Of a stretch of 64,000 bases of DNA, positions 41,454 through 51,045 are shown piece by piece; position 1 is the first letter of the stretch; each line of letters begins with the position of its first letter. The notes below the pieces were generated by a model. The model was given only the letters and a program-made list of their open reading frames with translations, was not told the origin of the DNA and ran no database searches. The position numbers and the translations under genes are program-made. Source of the stretch: Marinococcus luteus (GTDB taxonomy: Bacteria; Bacillota; Bacilli; Bacillales; Marinococcaceae); the NCBI RefSeq assembly GCF_900106595.1, contig NZ_FNNC01000001.1, positions 124,001 to 188,000 of the forward strand, read 5' to 3'.

Positions 41454-41525
41454 GGTAAACGCCAGCCCCGCTGCTTCGATAGTGACCGACGCACGGGGCT
41501 GTGTATTGTGAAAAGAGGGAGAAAT

Positions 41526-42464
41526 ATGAACATTTTATTTATGGGAACACCGGACTTTTCAGTCCCGATCCTGCGGCGTCTGCTTGAAGAGGGCTATACG
41601 GTAACTGCGGTGGTTACTCAGCCTGACCGTCCGAAAGGAAGAAAAAAAGAGCTGACCCCGCCGCCGGTCAAAGCAGAAGCGGAAGCGTGGAAGCTTCCTG
41701 TATTGCAGCCGGAGAAGCTGAAAAATGAAGCCTCTTTAAACGAAGTGCTCGCAGAAAAGCCGGATCTGATTATTACAGCGGCCTTCGGCCAGATTCTGCC
41801 GAAGAAGCTTCTCGAAGCCCCGTCCATTGCAGCGGTGAATGTGCACGCTTCCCTGCTTCCTGAATACCGCGGAGGCGCCCCGATTCACCAGGCGGTCATC
41901 GATGGCCGGGAAAAAACAGGCGTCACGATTATGGATATGGTGTCGAAGCTTGATGCCGGCGACATCATCCGTCAGCAGGAAGTGACGATTGAATGGGAGG
42001 ATACGGTCGGGGATGTGCATGACAAACTGAGCATCGTCGGAGCAGATCTTTTGATCGAAACGCTGCCCGCGGTTATTGACGGGACGGCGGAACGGACTCC
42101 GCAGAATGAAAAGGAAGCAACGTTTGCGTCAAATATCCAGCGCGGTCAGGAAAGAATCGACTGGAAGCAGAGCGGCCGCTCGATCTATAACCAGATCCGC
42201 GGAATGAACCCGTGGCCGGTGGCCTATACAGAGAAAGACGGAAAGTCGATCAAACTGTGGCGGGCTGAATGGATTGACGCGTCCGTCAGTGCTGAAGGGG
42301 GCACCATTACCGCTATCGCGGATGACTACATTGATGTGGCAGCCGGTGACGGCACGGCGGTCCGGCTGTGGGAGATTCAGCCGGCCGGAAAAAAACGGAT
42401 GAAAACGGCCGAATTTTTGCGCGGCAGCCACGGCTGGTCCAAAGGAGAGAATTTTAATGAATAA
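41526..42464 (+). CDS. fmt: Fmt, methionyl-tRNA formyltransferase
   Basis: This enzyme formylates initiator Met-tRNA with 10-formyltetrahydrofolate. The 312-residue protein begins [16 protein letters not shown], carries the catalytic segment [20 protein letters not shown] near residue 107 and KLDAGDII near 148, and has the C-terminal tRNA-binding domain from about 205 ([13 protein letters not shown]). GAGGGAG precedes ATG 41526. The partner deformylase gene def is missing from its usual position immediately upstream. Confidence 0.96.
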   Translation: MNILFMGTPDFSVPILRRLLEEGYTVTAVVTQPDRPKGRKKELTPPPVKAEAEAWKLPVLQPEKLKNEASLNEVLAEKPDLIITAAFGQILPKKLLEAPSIAAVNVHASLLPEYRGGAPIHQAVIDGREKTGVTIMDMVSKLDAGDIIRQQEVTIEWEDTVGDVHDKLSIVGADLLIETLPAVIDGTAERTPQNEKEATFASNIQRGQERIDWKQSGRSIYNQIRGMNPWPVAYTEKDGKSIKLWRAEWIDASVSAEGGTITAIADDYIDVAAGDGTAVRLWEIQPAGKKRMKTAEFLRGSHGWSKGENFNE

Positions 42465-43839
42465 AACGGAGCCTTCCTATTCCCTCCGCTATACAGCCGC
42501 TGCCCTGCTCGAGCGGGTGGAGACCGGCCAGGCCTTCAGCCACCTGCTGCTCCATCACGAGCTCGCCGGGAAAGCATGGTCGAGGGAGGACGCCGGGCTG
42601 CTGACCGAAATTGTTTACGGCACCCTCCGCCGCCAGAACACCCTCGATTACGTGCTCGGGGTTTTTGTCAACAAACCGATCGCCAGGCTTGACGCCTGGG
42701 TACGTGTACTGCTGCGCATGAGCGTGTATCAGATGCGTTACCTTGACCGGGTGCCGGACCACGCCGTTGTGGATGAGGCGGTAAAAATCGCGAAGCAGCG
42801 GGGCAACAAAGGGGTGAGCGGTTTTGTGAACGGGGTGCTACGCTCCCTGCAGCGCAAAGGCTTTCCCGACACCTCCGCTATCGACAATAAGGAGGAACGT
42901 CTGGCCGTTGACTACAGCCATCCGGCATGGATGCTGAAGGAATGGCAGGCGGCCTACGGAGAAGAAACAGCCCTCCGTATTGCCGAAGCAAATAACGTCA
43001 CACCAAAAACGAATGTGCGGGTCTCCCCGGAGGCTGAACTCGAAGACGTGCGGGAAATGCTCGAGCAGGAAGGCATTCAGACAACCAGGGGCGTTATTGC
43101 GGAGAAAGCATTAATTGTGGAAAAAGGGAATGTTCTCGTCACCGAAACGTACCAGAACGGCTATATAACGGTGCAGGACGAAAGCTCCATGAAAGCCGGC
43201 GAAGCACTGATGGTCGAAGAAAACATGGACGTTCTCGACGCCTGCGCCGCCCCGGGCGGAAAATCAACAGATGCTGCCGAACGGACCGGCCCGGGCGGAA
43301 GCGTGGCCGCCCATGACCTGAGTGCAAAAAAGCTTACCCAGATTGAAGAACAGGTGGCAAGACTGCGGCTTGAAAATATTGAAACCGCCGCCGGGGATGC
43401 ACGTCAATTGACAACAACTTTTCCGGCGCGTACATTTGACCGGGTGCTCGTCGATGCTCCGTGCAGCGGACTTGGCGTTATCCGGAAAAAGCCCGAGCAG
43501 AAATGGGCCAAAAAAGCAGAGGATTTTGAACGTCTGCCGGAGATACAGCACGAAATATTGAATGAAGCTGTAAGTATGTTACGATTTAATGGAAGGATTG
43601 TGTACAGCACATGTACAATTCGTCCAGAAGAGAACGAACAGGTGTGGGAAGCGTTTTTGCACCGGCATCCAGAACTCTCGCCAGACCATGAATTGACCGA
43701 CAAACTAAAACTTTCAGAAATAGAGCATTTTTCCAGCGACTACGGATGGTGCACGATTCTTCCCCACGAATACGGCACAGACGGATTTTTCATTGCCGCG
43801 GCGGTAAAAAATAATCAGGAAGAAACGGAAGGAGCATAA
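42457..43839 (+). CDS. rsmB: RsmB, 16S rRNA (cytosine-967-C5) methyltransferase
   Basis: This enzyme methylates C967 of 16S rRNA. The 460-residue protein has an N-terminal NusB-like RNA-binding domain (about 5-135, with [20 protein letters not shown]) and a C-terminal methyltransferase with the SAM site [16 protein letters not shown] near residue 263, the cysteine motif [18 protein letters not shown] near 331 and the catalytic cysteine in [15 protein letters not shown] near 385. It overlaps fmt by 8 bases. Confidence 0.95.
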   Translation: MNKTEPSYSLRYTAAALLERVETGQAFSHLLLHHELAGKAWSREDAGLLTEIVYGTLRRQNTLDYVLGVFVNKPIARLDAWVRVLLRMSVYQMRYLDRVPDHAVVDEAVKIAKQRGNKGVSGFVNGVLRSLQRKGFPDTSAIDNKEERLAVDYSHPAWMLKEWQAAYGEETALRIAEANNVTPKTNVRVSPEAELEDVREMLEQEGIQTTRGVIAEKALIVEKGNVLVTETYQNGYITVQDESSMKAGEALMVEENMDVLDACAAPGGKSTDAAERTGPGGSVAAHDLSAKKLTQIEEQVARLRLENIETAAGDARQLTTTFPARTFDRVLVDAPCSGLGVIRKKPEQKWAKKAEDFERLPEIQHEILNEAVSMLRFNGRIVYSTCTIRPEENEQVWEAFLHRHPELSPDHELTDKLKLSEIEHFSSDYGWCTILPHEYGTDGFFIAAAVKNNQEETEGA

Positions 43840-43841
43840 GC

Positions 43842-44939
43842 ATGCAGATTTTAAAAAAGGAGGCGCCTGCCCCGCAAACGGACAGCCCCTCCATGTACAG
43901 CTTGAAATACGAGGAACTTGAACAATGGTTAAAAGAGAACGGGGAACCGGCATTCCGCGCGAAGCAGCTGTTTGAATGGATGTATCAAAAGCGCGTGACC
44001 TCATTTGAGGAAATGACCAACATCCCGAAAACGCTTCGCGAAAAGCTCGAGAGCACGTTTACACTGACGACGTTAAAAGAGGTCATCCATCAGCAGTCCC
44101 AGGACGGCACAATTAAGATTTTGTTTGAACTGCAGGACGGCTATACGATTGAAACCGTACTGATGAAGCATGACTACGGCTACAGCGTCTGTGTAACCAC
44201 CCAGGTAGGCTGCCGGCTCGGCTGTACCTTCTGTGCTTCCACGCTCGGAGGCCTGAAAAGAAACCTTGAAGGCGGGGAAATTACCGCTCAGGTGCTTGAA
44301 TCCCAGCGTCTGCTTGATGAAAGAGACGAGCGCGTCAGTTCTATCGTCGTCATGGGGATCGGCGAGCCGTTCGATAACTACGACGGCCTGATGAACTTTC
44401 TGCGCGTGGTCAATCACGACGACGGCTTAAACATCGGTGCACGCCATATTACCGTTTCCACAAGCGGGGTTGTGCCGCGTATTTATGACTTTGCCAATGA
44501 AAACATGCAGATCAATTTCGCGGTATCCCTCCACGCAGCAAACACAGAAACCCGGAGCCGGCTGATGCCGATCAACCGCGCATGGGATGTGTCGGAGCTG
44601 ATGGATTCGATCCGTTACTATCAAAAGAAAACGAACCGCAGAATCACATTTGAATACGGCTTATTCGGCCAGGTCAACGATCAGAAAGAGGATGCAGACG
44701 AGCTCGCCGACCTGATCGGTGATTTGAAATGCCACGTCAATCTGATTCCTGTGAACGACGTGCCGGAAAGAAACTACGTGCGCACCACAAGAAACGACAT
44801 TTTTGCGTTTGAAAAAGCATTAAAAGACCGCGGGGTGAACGTAACGATCCGGCGTGAGCAGGGGCACGATATCGATGCAGCCTGTGGACAGCTGCGTGCC
44901 AACCAGCGGAAAGAAGAAACGGAGGCAAATTCCGAGTGA
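43842..44939 (+). CDS. rlmN: RlmN, radical-SAM 23S rRNA (A2503-C2) / tRNA (A37-C2) methyltransferase
   Basis: RlmN methylates C2 of A2503 in 23S rRNA and A37 in some tRNAs. The 365-residue protein has the radical-SAM cluster motif CRLGCTFC at residues 124-131, the [14 protein letters not shown] segment near 170 and the catalytic C-terminal cysteine in DIDAACGQL near residue 349. There is no sign that this is the Cfr resistance paralogue. GGAG precedes ATG 43842 and its end overlaps prpC by four bases. Confidence 0.96.
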   Translation: MQILKKEAPAPQTDSPSMYSLKYEELEQWLKENGEPAFRAKQLFEWMYQKRVTSFEEMTNIPKTLREKLESTFTLTTLKEVIHQQSQDGTIKILFELQDGYTIETVLMKHDYGYSVCVTTQVGCRLGCTFCASTLGGLKRNLEGGEITAQVLESQRLLDERDERVSSIVVMGIGEPFDNYDGLMNFLRVVNHDDGLNIGARHITVSTSGVVPRIYDFANENMQINFAVSLHAANTETRSRLMPINRAWDVSELMDSIRYYQKKTNRRITFEYGLFGQVNDQKEDADELADLIGDLKCHVNLIPVNDVPERNYVRTTRNDIFAFEKALKDRGVNVTIRREQGHDIDAACGQLRANQRKEETEANSE

Positions 44940-45685
44940 ACCATATGTTCTTGACAGACCGGGGGAAACTCCGTCCTCATAACGAAGATACCGGAGGCAT
45001 TGTCACGCATGCTTCCGGCATTGTTTTAGCTGTCGTTGCCGATGGAATGGGCGGACATTCGGCTGGGGATGTGGCAAGCGCCATGGCCTATCAGACATTA
45101 AAGGACGCATGGGAGGAAAACCCGTCGGTCGATTCAATTGAAGAGGCATCCGAGTGGCTGACTGACAATATGATAAAAGCAAATGAAGCTATCATTCGCC
45201 ATGCCAGGCATTATCCGGAGCATGCGGGAATGGGGACGACCCTTGTCGCGGCCATCTGCCACCCGTCGTTTACCGTGACTGGAAATATTGGCGACAGCCG
45301 CAGCTACATCTGGACGGACCGTACTATTCAACAGCAGAGTGAAGACCATTCCCTCGTGCAGGAGCTGTACAACAAAGGACAGATTTCAGCACTCGAAGCA
45401 CAGTCGCATCCGCAGAAAAATATATTAACGAAAGCACTCGGCACGGACCGCGGCCTTTCCCCTGACATTTATACGTACGAATGGGGCGAAGGGGACGGCG
45501 TGCTTCTTTGTACCGACGGGCTGACCAACAAGCTCGGCGCCGAAGACATGGCCGGAATGCTTGCTTCTCACAAGCACCTTCGCGAAGGGGTGGAAGCGAT
45601 GGTGCAGGCAGCCAACGACCGCGGAGGCGAAGACAATATAACGATTGCGGTGGTTATGCGGGAGGAAGAGGTATGGACCAACTGA
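44936..45685 (+). CDS. prpC: PrpC (Stp), PP2C-type protein phosphatase
   Basis: This metal-dependent Ser/Thr phosphatase reverses phosphorylation by the adjacent kinase PrkC. The 249-residue protein shows PP2C motifs: [10 protein letters not shown] near residue 13, [16 protein letters not shown] near 36, [18 protein letters not shown] and the late DNITIAVV. The start is GTG in a GTGA overlap with rlmN; ATG 44945 is a possible alternative. It overlaps prkC by 13 bases. Confidence 0.94.
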   Translation: MNHMFLTDRGKLRPHNEDTGGIVTHASGIVLAVVADGMGGHSAGDVASAMAYQTLKDAWEENPSVDSIEEASEWLTDNMIKANEAIIRHARHYPEHAGMGTTLVAAICHPSFTVTGNIGDSRSYIWTDRTIQQQSEDHSLVQELYNKGQISALEAQSHPQKNILTKALGTDRGLSPDIYTYEWGEGDGVLLCTDGLTNKLGAEDMAGMLASHKHLREGVEAMVQAANDRGGEDNITIAVVMREEEVWTN

Positions 45686-46890
45686 TCGGACGCCGTATCA
45701 GTGACCGTTATCATATTAAGCGTCTCCTCGGAAGCGGAGGCATGGCATATGTGTATCTCGGAGAGGATATGATTTTGGAACGGCTGGTGGCAATTAAAAT
45801 TCTTCAGCCGCAGTTTAACGGCGATGAGGAATTTTTGCAGCGGTTCCGCCGCGAGTCACGGGCAGCCACTATTTTGGGCCACAGAAACACGGTCAATATT
45901 TATGACGTTGGCGAAGAACGGGAACTGCATTATATCGTGATGGAATACGTGGAGGGCCAGACCGTGAAGGAAATGATCCGCCTGCATGGGCCGCTGCCGC
46001 TTGAACAGGCGGTACATATGACCAAGCAGCTGCTTGAGGCACTGATGCAGGCGCACAGCCACGGCATCATTCACCGGGACATTAAACCCCACAATCTTCT
46101 TTCCAACGAGCGGGGAGAAATAAAAGTAGCTGATTTCGGCATCGCCCGCGCTGCATCTGCTTCCACGATCACGCAGACCAATACGATGATGGGCTCCGTT
46201 CATTATATTTCCCCAGAACAGGCAAGGGGCGGCGTGGTAAGTGCGCGCTCGGATATTTATGCAGCCGGCATTGTTCTGTTTGAAATGGTGACCGGAGTGA
46301 TCCCCTACGACGCAGAATCCGCCGTAAGTATCGCCTTAAAACATATCCAGGAGCCACTCCCGGACCCGGCTCAGCTGCGACAGGGACTGCCGCAGAGTCT
46401 GTCGAACGTTATCTTAAAAGCTGCGGCCAAAAGCCCGGACGACCGTTACGCGGGCGCCGAAGAAATGTATGAGGACATCCGTTCTGCGCTGTCGGACGAG
46501 AGAAGAAACGAACATCCTTATTTCATCCAGGAGGGCCATGCCAATTCCAAGGAGCGGGAATGGTCGGACCCCCAGGTGGCTGAAGAGGATACGATGGTGG
46601 CGGCGCCGGCTGTGCAGGAAGACGGACAGGAGGATGTCGGCCCGGAAACGCCGGCGGACCGGCCACCGGAAAAAACTAAAAAATGGCCTTATGTTGTGGC
46701 CTGTATAGTTGTATTTTCGGGGGCGGCATTTTTTTACTGGCTGCTTCCGGAAATGTTTGTCGTGAGCGGCACAACGAAAGTAATTCCGGACGTATTGCCA
46801 ACGCAGACAGCTGTGTGGGAGGCGGCCTGGGCAGGACAGGATCAAGTATTACAAGAAGGGGCGAAGGTATGGCGACAGGTCGAATTGTAA
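45673..46890 (+). CDS. prkC: PrkC-type membrane Ser/Thr kinase, lacking PASTA domains
   Basis: The N-terminal kinase domain is intact: GSGGMAYVYLGED near residue 18, the ATP lysine in VAIKIL near 40, catalytic HRDIKPHNLL near 135 and DFG near 155. One membrane segment follows at about residues 339-358. The protein then ends after only about 47 extracellular residues, 405 in total, whereas B. subtilis PrkC has 648 with several PASTA repeats. The fragment VIPDV after the membrane looks like the start of a first PASTA repeat, and EGAKVW like the end of one, suggesting deletion. The rsgA start lies within its last 22 bases, so there is no room for the missing part. ATG 45673 follows GGAGGAAGAGG; the longer frame lies inside prpC. 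Confidence 0.93.
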   Translation: MDQLIGRRISDRYHIKRLLGSGGMAYVYLGEDMILERLVAIKILQPQFNGDEEFLQRFRRESRAATILGHRNTVNIYDVGEERELHYIVMEYVEGQTVKEMIRLHGPLPLEQAVHMTKQLLEALMQAHSHGIIHRDIKPHNLLSNERGEIKVADFGIARAASASTITQTNTMMGSVHYISPEQARGGVVSARSDIYAAGIVLFEMVTGVIPYDAESAVSIALKHIQEPLPDPAQLRQGLPQSLSNVILKAAAKSPDDRYAGAEEMYEDIRSALSDERRNEHPYFIQEGHANSKEREWSDPQVAEEDTMVAAPAVQEDGQEDVGPETPADRPPEKTKKWPYVVACIVVFSGAAFFYWLLPEMFVVSGTTKVIPDVLPTQTAVWEAAWAGQDQVLQEGAKVWRQVEL

Positions 46891-47750
46891 AAGCAGTCAG
46901 CGGTTTCTATTATGTAGACAGTGAAGAAGGATATTTTCAGTGCCGGGGCCGGGGACTGTTCCGCAAACAGAAAATCAAACCGCTTGTAGGGGACTTTGTG
47001 CGGTTTGAAGCAGAGAATCATACAGACGGATACGTACTTGAAATTAAAGAGCGGTCAAATGAACTGGTACGCCCGCCGGTCGCAAACATTGACCAGGCGC
47101 TGCTCATATTTTCCGCTGTCGAGCCTGGTTTTTCCACCTGGCTGCTCGACCGTTTTCTTGTGCATGTGGAAAATGAAGAAATCCAGCCGGTTATTTTAGT
47201 GAGTAAATGGGACAAAGCAGACGAGGCAAAAAAAGAGACCCTGCGGGCCATTCAGAAGGATTATGAGGGTATCGGCTATCCGTTCCACTTTTATTCGACG
47301 AAAACAGGCGAAGGCATCGAAGAGGCAGCCGCTTATTTTCCGGAAAAGTATTCTCTTTTGTCCGGGCAGTCGGGAGTGGGAAAATCTTCGCTCCTGAACG
47401 CAGTAGCGCCTGATCTTGATCTCGAGACAGCAAACATTTCCGGTGCGCTTGGGCGCGGAAAGCATACGACAAGGCATGTGGAGTTTTTGCGGGTGAATAA
47501 CGGATGGGTGGCAGATACGCCAGGGTTCAGCTCGCTTGATTTTGGTTCAATTACAGCCGAAGACCTCGATATCTGTTTTCCGGAAATGCGGGCAAGAATG
47601 CCTGACTGCAAGTTCCGCGGATGCTCCCACCGGCAGGAGCCGGGCTGTGCCATACGGCTTGACGTGGAGGAAGGACGCATTCCTTCCCACCGCTACGAGC
47701 ATTACAAACAGTTCCACGAAGAAATTTCATCCACGCCGAGGAGGTATTAA
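46869..47750 (+). CDS. rsgA: RsgA (CpgA), 30S-subunit assembly GTPase
   Basis: This circularly permuted GTPase acts late in 30S maturation. The 293-residue protein has an N-terminal OB fold (about 1-70), the permuted G domain with G4 region VSKWDK near residue 113, P-loop [16 protein letters not shown] near 163 and [10 protein letters not shown] near 217, and a zinc-binding end [14 protein letters not shown] near 246. ATG 46869 follows a GGGGCGAAGG sequence within prkC. Upstream in-frame codons are inside prkC and were excluded. Confidence 0.95.
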   Translation: MATGRIVKAVSGFYYVDSEEGYFQCRGRGLFRKQKIKPLVGDFVRFEAENHTDGYVLEIKERSNELVRPPVANIDQALLIFSAVEPGFSTWLLDRFLVHVENEEIQPVILVSKWDKADEAKKETLRAIQKDYEGIGYPFHFYSTKTGEGIEEAAAYFPEKYSLLSGQSGVGKSSLLNAVAPDLDLETANISGALGRGKHTTRHVEFLRVNNGWVADTPGFSSLDFGSITAEDLDICFPEMRARMPDCKFRGCSHRQEPGCAIRLDVEEGRIPSHRYEHYKQFHEEISSTPRRY

Positions 47751-47752
47751 TG

Positions 47753-48397
47753 ATGATAAAAATAGCGCCTTCGATCCTATCAGCTGATTTTGCGGAATTG
47801 GGCCGGGCGGTGAAGGAAATTGACGAAGCAGGTGCGGATTATATACATATCGATGTCATGGACGGCCACTTCGTTCCGAATATCACGTTCGGGCTTCCGG
47901 TCATTGAGGCGATTCGTCCGTACAGCGACAAACCGTTTGATGTGCATTTGATGATTGAAAAGCCGGAACGCTATATCGAGGATTTTGCCCGTGCAGGAGC
48001 CGACATTATTTCAGTGCATGTGGAAGCGTGTCCCCACGTGCACCGTACGATCCAACAGATTAAAGAAGCAGGCTGCCGGGCTGGCGTAGTGTTAAATCCG
48101 GCGACACCGGTGGAAATGATCACCCATATTCTGCCGGATGTGGATCTTGTGCTTTTAATGACTGTGAACCCGGGATTTGGCGGCCAGGCGTTTATTCCAA
48201 ACGTACTCGACAAAATTAGAGCAGTGAAAAAGGCGGCGGATGTCGTTAACCCGGAGCTCGAGATTGAAGTGGATGGCGGAGTCAGCCGGGAAACAGCCAA
48301 AGACTGTCTCGAAGCCGGGGCAAATGTGCTTGTGTCGGGATCGGCTCTCTTCAAGCAGGAGAATAAAGCGAAGGCGATCGAAGAATTAAAGCAGTAG
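47753..48397 (+). CDS. rpe: Rpe, ribulose-phosphate 3-epimerase
   Basis: This TIM-barrel enzyme interconverts ribulose-5-phosphate and xylulose-5-phosphate in the pentose phosphate pathway. The protein begins [17 protein letters not shown] and has [16 protein letters not shown] near residue 34, [10 protein letters not shown] near 65 and [13 protein letters not shown] near 138. The gene may start at ATG 47750, which overlaps the rsgA stop, or at ATG 47753, which is better spaced (8 bases) from GAGGAGG. thiN and spoVM, which follow in B. subtilis, are absent. Confidence 0.95.
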   Translation: MIKIAPSILSADFAELGRAVKEIDEAGADYIHIDVMDGHFVPNITFGLPVIEAIRPYSDKPFDVHLMIEKPERYIEDFARAGADIISVHVEACPHVHRTIQQIKEAGCRAGVVLNPATPVEMITHILPDVDLVLLMTVNPGFGGQAFIPNVLDKIRAVKKAADVVNPELEIEVDGGVSRETAKDCLEAGANVLVSGSALFKQENKAKAIEELKQ

Positions 48398-48431
48398 ATA
48401 ATATTATTATGTAAACTAAAAACATTCATAA

Positions 48432-48458
48432 AAAAAGCGGCTCCCTGGCCGCTTTTTG
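48432..48458. terminator. Bidirectional terminator between rpe and rpmB
   Basis: AAAAAGCGGC (48432-48441) pairs with GCCGCTTTTT (48448-48457) around a 6-base loop. It serves the convergent rpe and rpmB genes. Confidence 0.92.
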
Positions 48459-48460
48459 CT

Positions 48461-48649
48461 TTATACGCGTGTGACTTTACCGGATTTTAATGCTCTCGCG
48501 GAAACGTATACGCGTTTTGGCTTACCGTTTACAAGAATACGGACTTTTTGCACGTTAGCTCCCCAACGGCGTTTCGTTGCATTGTTGGCGTGAGAACGGT
48601 TATTTCCGGCTTTAGGGCCTTTCCCTGTTACATAGCACTTGCGGGACAT
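48461..48649 (-). CDS. rpmB: RpmB, 50S ribosomal protein L28
   Basis: This 62-residue protein starts [20 protein letters not shown] and continues with the L28 pattern [16 protein letters not shown] and KSGKVTRV. It lacks the four-cysteine zinc form, having only one cysteine. AAGGAGGTG lies 7 bases upstream on the minus strand; an upstream in-frame ATG precedes that site and is excluded. It is transcribed opposite to its neighbours, as in B. subtilis. Confidence 0.96.
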   Translation of the reverse strand: MSRKCYVTGKGPKAGNNRSHANNATKRRWGANVQKVRILVNGKPKRVYVSARALKSGKVTRV

Positions 48650-48697
48650 ATGCGGCACCTCCTTATTAATATCAAACAAAATTACCCATACTTAAAT

Positions 48698-48726
48698 ATA
48701 GTAGCACAGAGCCTGTACACACGCAA
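48698..48726 (-). promoter_or_regulatory. Probable promoter of rpmB
   Basis: On the minus strand TTGCGT (48726-48721) and TACTAT (48703-48698) are 17 bases apart, with TGC before the -10 box. Confidence 0.5.
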
Positions 48727-48761
48727 TGTTGATTCGCCAAAAATACAATTATGCTTTTCAT

Positions 48762-48789
48762 TTGAGCCAAACGTGGTTATAGTGATAAT
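48762..48789 (+). promoter_or_regulatory. Probable promoter of yloU-fakA
   Basis: TTGAGC (48762-48767) and GATAAT (48784-48789) are 16 bases apart. The promoter points away from the rpmB promoter, forming a divergent pair. Confidence 0.5.
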
Positions 48790-48864
48790 GGCATAGTTAC
48801 TTTGAAAAGAAGCTGGAGCGTCCGGATACATACAGCCGGCGTCTGGAAAGGAAGGAAACGAGAC

Positions 48865-49233
48865 ATGAGTTTCGAAATATATTCGTCAAACGGAACAGTC
48901 GATATCACACTCGAAGTGCTTGCCACTGCTGTGGGAGCGGCAGCCATGGACTGCTACGGCATCGTAGGCATGGCGTCCAGGAAACATTTCAAGGACAATT
49001 TGTCGGAACTGCTGCGAAGAGAAAATTATTCCCGTGGAGTAGTCGTCCGGGAAGAGGACGGTCTTATCCATATTGATATGTATATTATTGTAAGCTATGG
49101 TACGAAAATTTCTGAAGTGGCGCACAACGTGCAGCGGAAAGTGAAGTATCAGCTGCAGAAAATGCTCGGGCTGGACGTGGCCGCTGTGAATGTATATGTT
49201 CAGGGCGTTCAGATTGAATCGGCCTTACCATAG
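48865..49233 (+). CDS. yloU: YloU, Asp23/Gls24 family envelope-stress protein
   Basis: This 122-residue protein belongs to the Asp23 (DUF322) family, whose members are linked to alkaline shock and cell-envelope homeostasis. Family features include LEVLATAVGAAAMDCYGIVGM near residue 15 and IHIDMYIIVSYGTKISEV near 70. The exact role is unknown. ATG 48865 follows AAGGAAGG; upstream in-frame codons give a non-family N-terminus. It is paired with fakA, 27 bases downstream. Confidence 0.9.
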   Translation: MSFEIYSSNGTVDITLEVLATAVGAAAMDCYGIVGMASRKHFKDNLSELLRRENYSRGVVVREEDGLIHIDMYIIVSYGTKISEVAHNVQRKVKYQLQKMLGLDVAAVNVYVQGVQIESALP

Positions 49234-49260
49234 GAAGAGACGGATGAAGGAGAGAGAAAA

Positions 49261-50913
49261 ATGGATCAATTAGTACGCGGTCCGGAGCTGGGAAGGATGC
49301 TGAAGCAGGGAGCTTCTGCATTGCAAAAACACAGCAAAGAGGTAGACGCATTGAATGTGTTTCCAGTTCCGGACGGGGATACAGGCACCAATATGAGTTT
49401 GACGATCCGTTCGGGCGTCGAGCATCTCCAGGAGAACGGGCACGCCGGGGAAACAGCCAAACACTTTTCCAAAGGATTGTTAATGGGAGCACGGGGGAAT
49501 TCCGGCGTCATTTTGTCGCAGCTGTTCCGCGGCTTTGCCAAATCCATGGAAAAAAAGGCTGAGCTTCGTACCCCGGACGTGGCAGAAGCTTTTGAGCAGG
49601 GTGTGGACGCTGCCTACCGGGCAGTGATGAAGCCGGTGGAAGGAACGATCCTCACGGTCGCCAGGGAAGCGTCTCTTGCTATGAAAAAAGAACATAATGC
49701 CAGTGAGCTTGCGCTTGAAGAATGGATGCGGCGGTTTTTGAAAGCGGCAAAAGAAGCGCTTGCGTATACGCCCGAGCAGCTGCCGGTCCTGAAGGAGGTT
49801 GGTGTAGTTGACTCCGGAGGCCAGGGACTTGTACACATATATGAGGGTATGCTGCACGCGCTCACCGGGGAAGAGGAAGAAGAAGGAGAATCTGTGCCTT
49901 CGCTTGACCAGCTTGTGAAGCTCGAGCACCATAAAGACCCGGCCGCCCAGGGCGGAGCCGAAGCTATTACGTACGGCTACTGCACCGAAGTGATGGTCCG
50001 CTTTGCAGACAATGAATCCTCCTTTCAGGAAGAAGCGTTCCGGGAAGAGCTTTCGGCCCACGGCGATTCTCTTTTGGTTGTCTGCGATGAAGAACTGCTG
50101 AAGGTTCATATTCACGCCGAGGAACCAGGGAAAATTCTGGAAAAATCCCAGCGGTACGGAGAACTGATTCATATAAAAATTGAAAATATGCGCGAGCAGA
50201 ACCGTGTCCTGCAGCAGGAAGGGCCGTCAGAAAGGCCGGGGACTCCCGCGTCTCTTGTGCCTTACGGCTTTGTGACCGTGACTACTGGTGACGGGGTAGC
50301 TTCGCTTTTTGAAAGCCTTGGAGTGCAGGAGGTTGTCCACGGCGGGCAGTCGATGAATCCGAGTACCGAGGATCTTCTCGAGGCGGTCACCCGGGTGCAG
50401 GCGGAGCATGTGTTTTTACTGCCGAATAACGGCAATATAGTGATGGCTGCGGAGCAGGCGGCAGACATCAGCGACAAGCAGGTAACGGTCATCCCGACCA
50501 AAACGGTCCCGCAGGGCCTCGCAGCAATGCTTGCGTTTGACGAAACGAAAGACGCTGAGGCAAATGAAGAAGCAATGAAAGAAGCCCCCCGGTACGTTAA
50601 ATCCGGCCAGATAACCCACGCCGTCAGGGAAACGAGCATCGAAGGAAAGAAGATTCAGGAAGGCGATTTTATGGGCATCTGGGAAAAAGACATTGTTACC
50701 GTCCATCAGGAAATGAAACAGGCGTTTCAGGAACTGCTTGCACGGATGGTGGACAGCGAGAGCGAAATTATTACGCTGATCATCGGAGAAGATGTAAGCG
50801 AAGAGCTGGCGGGCGAACTTGCCGCAGAGCTTGAGCAGACGTACCCGGATGTGGAAATAGAAACGCATACGGGCGGTCAGCCGCTGTATCAATATATCGT
50901 TTCTGTGGAATAA
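49261..50913 (+). CDS. fakA: FakA (YloV), fatty acid kinase ATP-binding subunit
   Basis: FakA phosphorylates exogenous fatty acids held by a FakB partner, giving acyl phosphate for PlsY or PlsX. The 550-residue protein has an N-terminal DhaL-like kinase domain with the metal and ATP site NVFPVPDGDTGTNMSLT near residue 38 and GARGNSGVILSQLFRG near 78, a central domain, and a C-terminal DegV-like region. No fakB gene is in the window. Its stop codon is part of the terminator stem. sdaAB and sdaAA, next in B. subtilis, are absent. Confidence 0.93.
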   Translation: MDQLVRGPELGRMLKQGASALQKHSKEVDALNVFPVPDGDTGTNMSLTIRSGVEHLQENGHAGETAKHFSKGLLMGARGNSGVILSQLFRGFAKSMEKKAELRTPDVAEAFEQGVDAAYRAVMKPVEGTILTVAREASLAMKKEHNASELALEEWMRRFLKAAKEALAYTPEQLPVLKEVGVVDSGGQGLVHIYEGMLHALTGEEEEEGESVPSLDQLVKLEHHKDPAAQGGAEAITYGYCTEVMVRFADNESSFQEEAFREELSAHGDSLLVVCDEELLKVHIHAEEPGKILEKSQRYGELIHIKIENMREQNRVLQQEGPSERPGTPASLVPYGFVTVTTGDGVASLFESLGVQEVVHGGQSMNPSTEDLLEAVTRVQAEHVFLLPNNGNIVMAAEQAADISDKQVTVIPTKTVPQGLAAMLAFDETKDAEANEEAMKEAPRYVKSGQITHAVRETSIEGKKIQEGDFMGIWEKDIVTVHQEMKQAFQELLARMVDSESEIITLIIGEDVSEELAGELAAELEQTYPDVEIETHTGGQPLYQYIVSVE

Positions 50914-50938
50914 GCTGCCCCCGGCGGCTTATTTTTTT
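50911..50938 (+). terminator. Rho-independent terminator overlapping the fakA stop codon
   Basis: TAAGCTGCC (50911-50919) pairs with GGCGGCTTA (50923-50931), with one T-G pair and a 3-base loop, and is followed by seven T. The fakA stop codon TAA is the base of the stem. Confidence 0.85.
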
Positions 50939-50960
50939 GTTTAACGCGCGGGAGTACCTC

Positions 50961-50989
50961 TTTCGCGCGAAAAAGGAAACGTATATAAT
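50961..50989 (+). promoter_or_regulatory. Possible promoter of recG
   Basis: TATAAT at 50984-50989 is a perfect -10 box; the -35 position 17 bases before (TTTCGC) is weak. A second TATAAT lies at 51010-51015. A terminator separates recG from fakA, so a promoter is needed here. Confidence 0.4.
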
Positions 50990-51045
50990 GAAAGGTGAAC
51001 AACCGTTCGTATAATACAGCAAAAGCAGGAAGGAAGGGACGGTTT

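Noticed and set aside
41463-41501. CAGCCCCG/CGGGGCTG inverted repeat as terminator after priA
   Set aside because: The loop is over 20 bases long and no T-run follows; more likely chance or a weak structure.
45481-45672. N-terminal extension of prkC by 64 codons
   Set aside because: It is an Arg-rich shadow of the prpC frame; ATG 45673 follows a good ribosome binding site and gives the proper kinase start.
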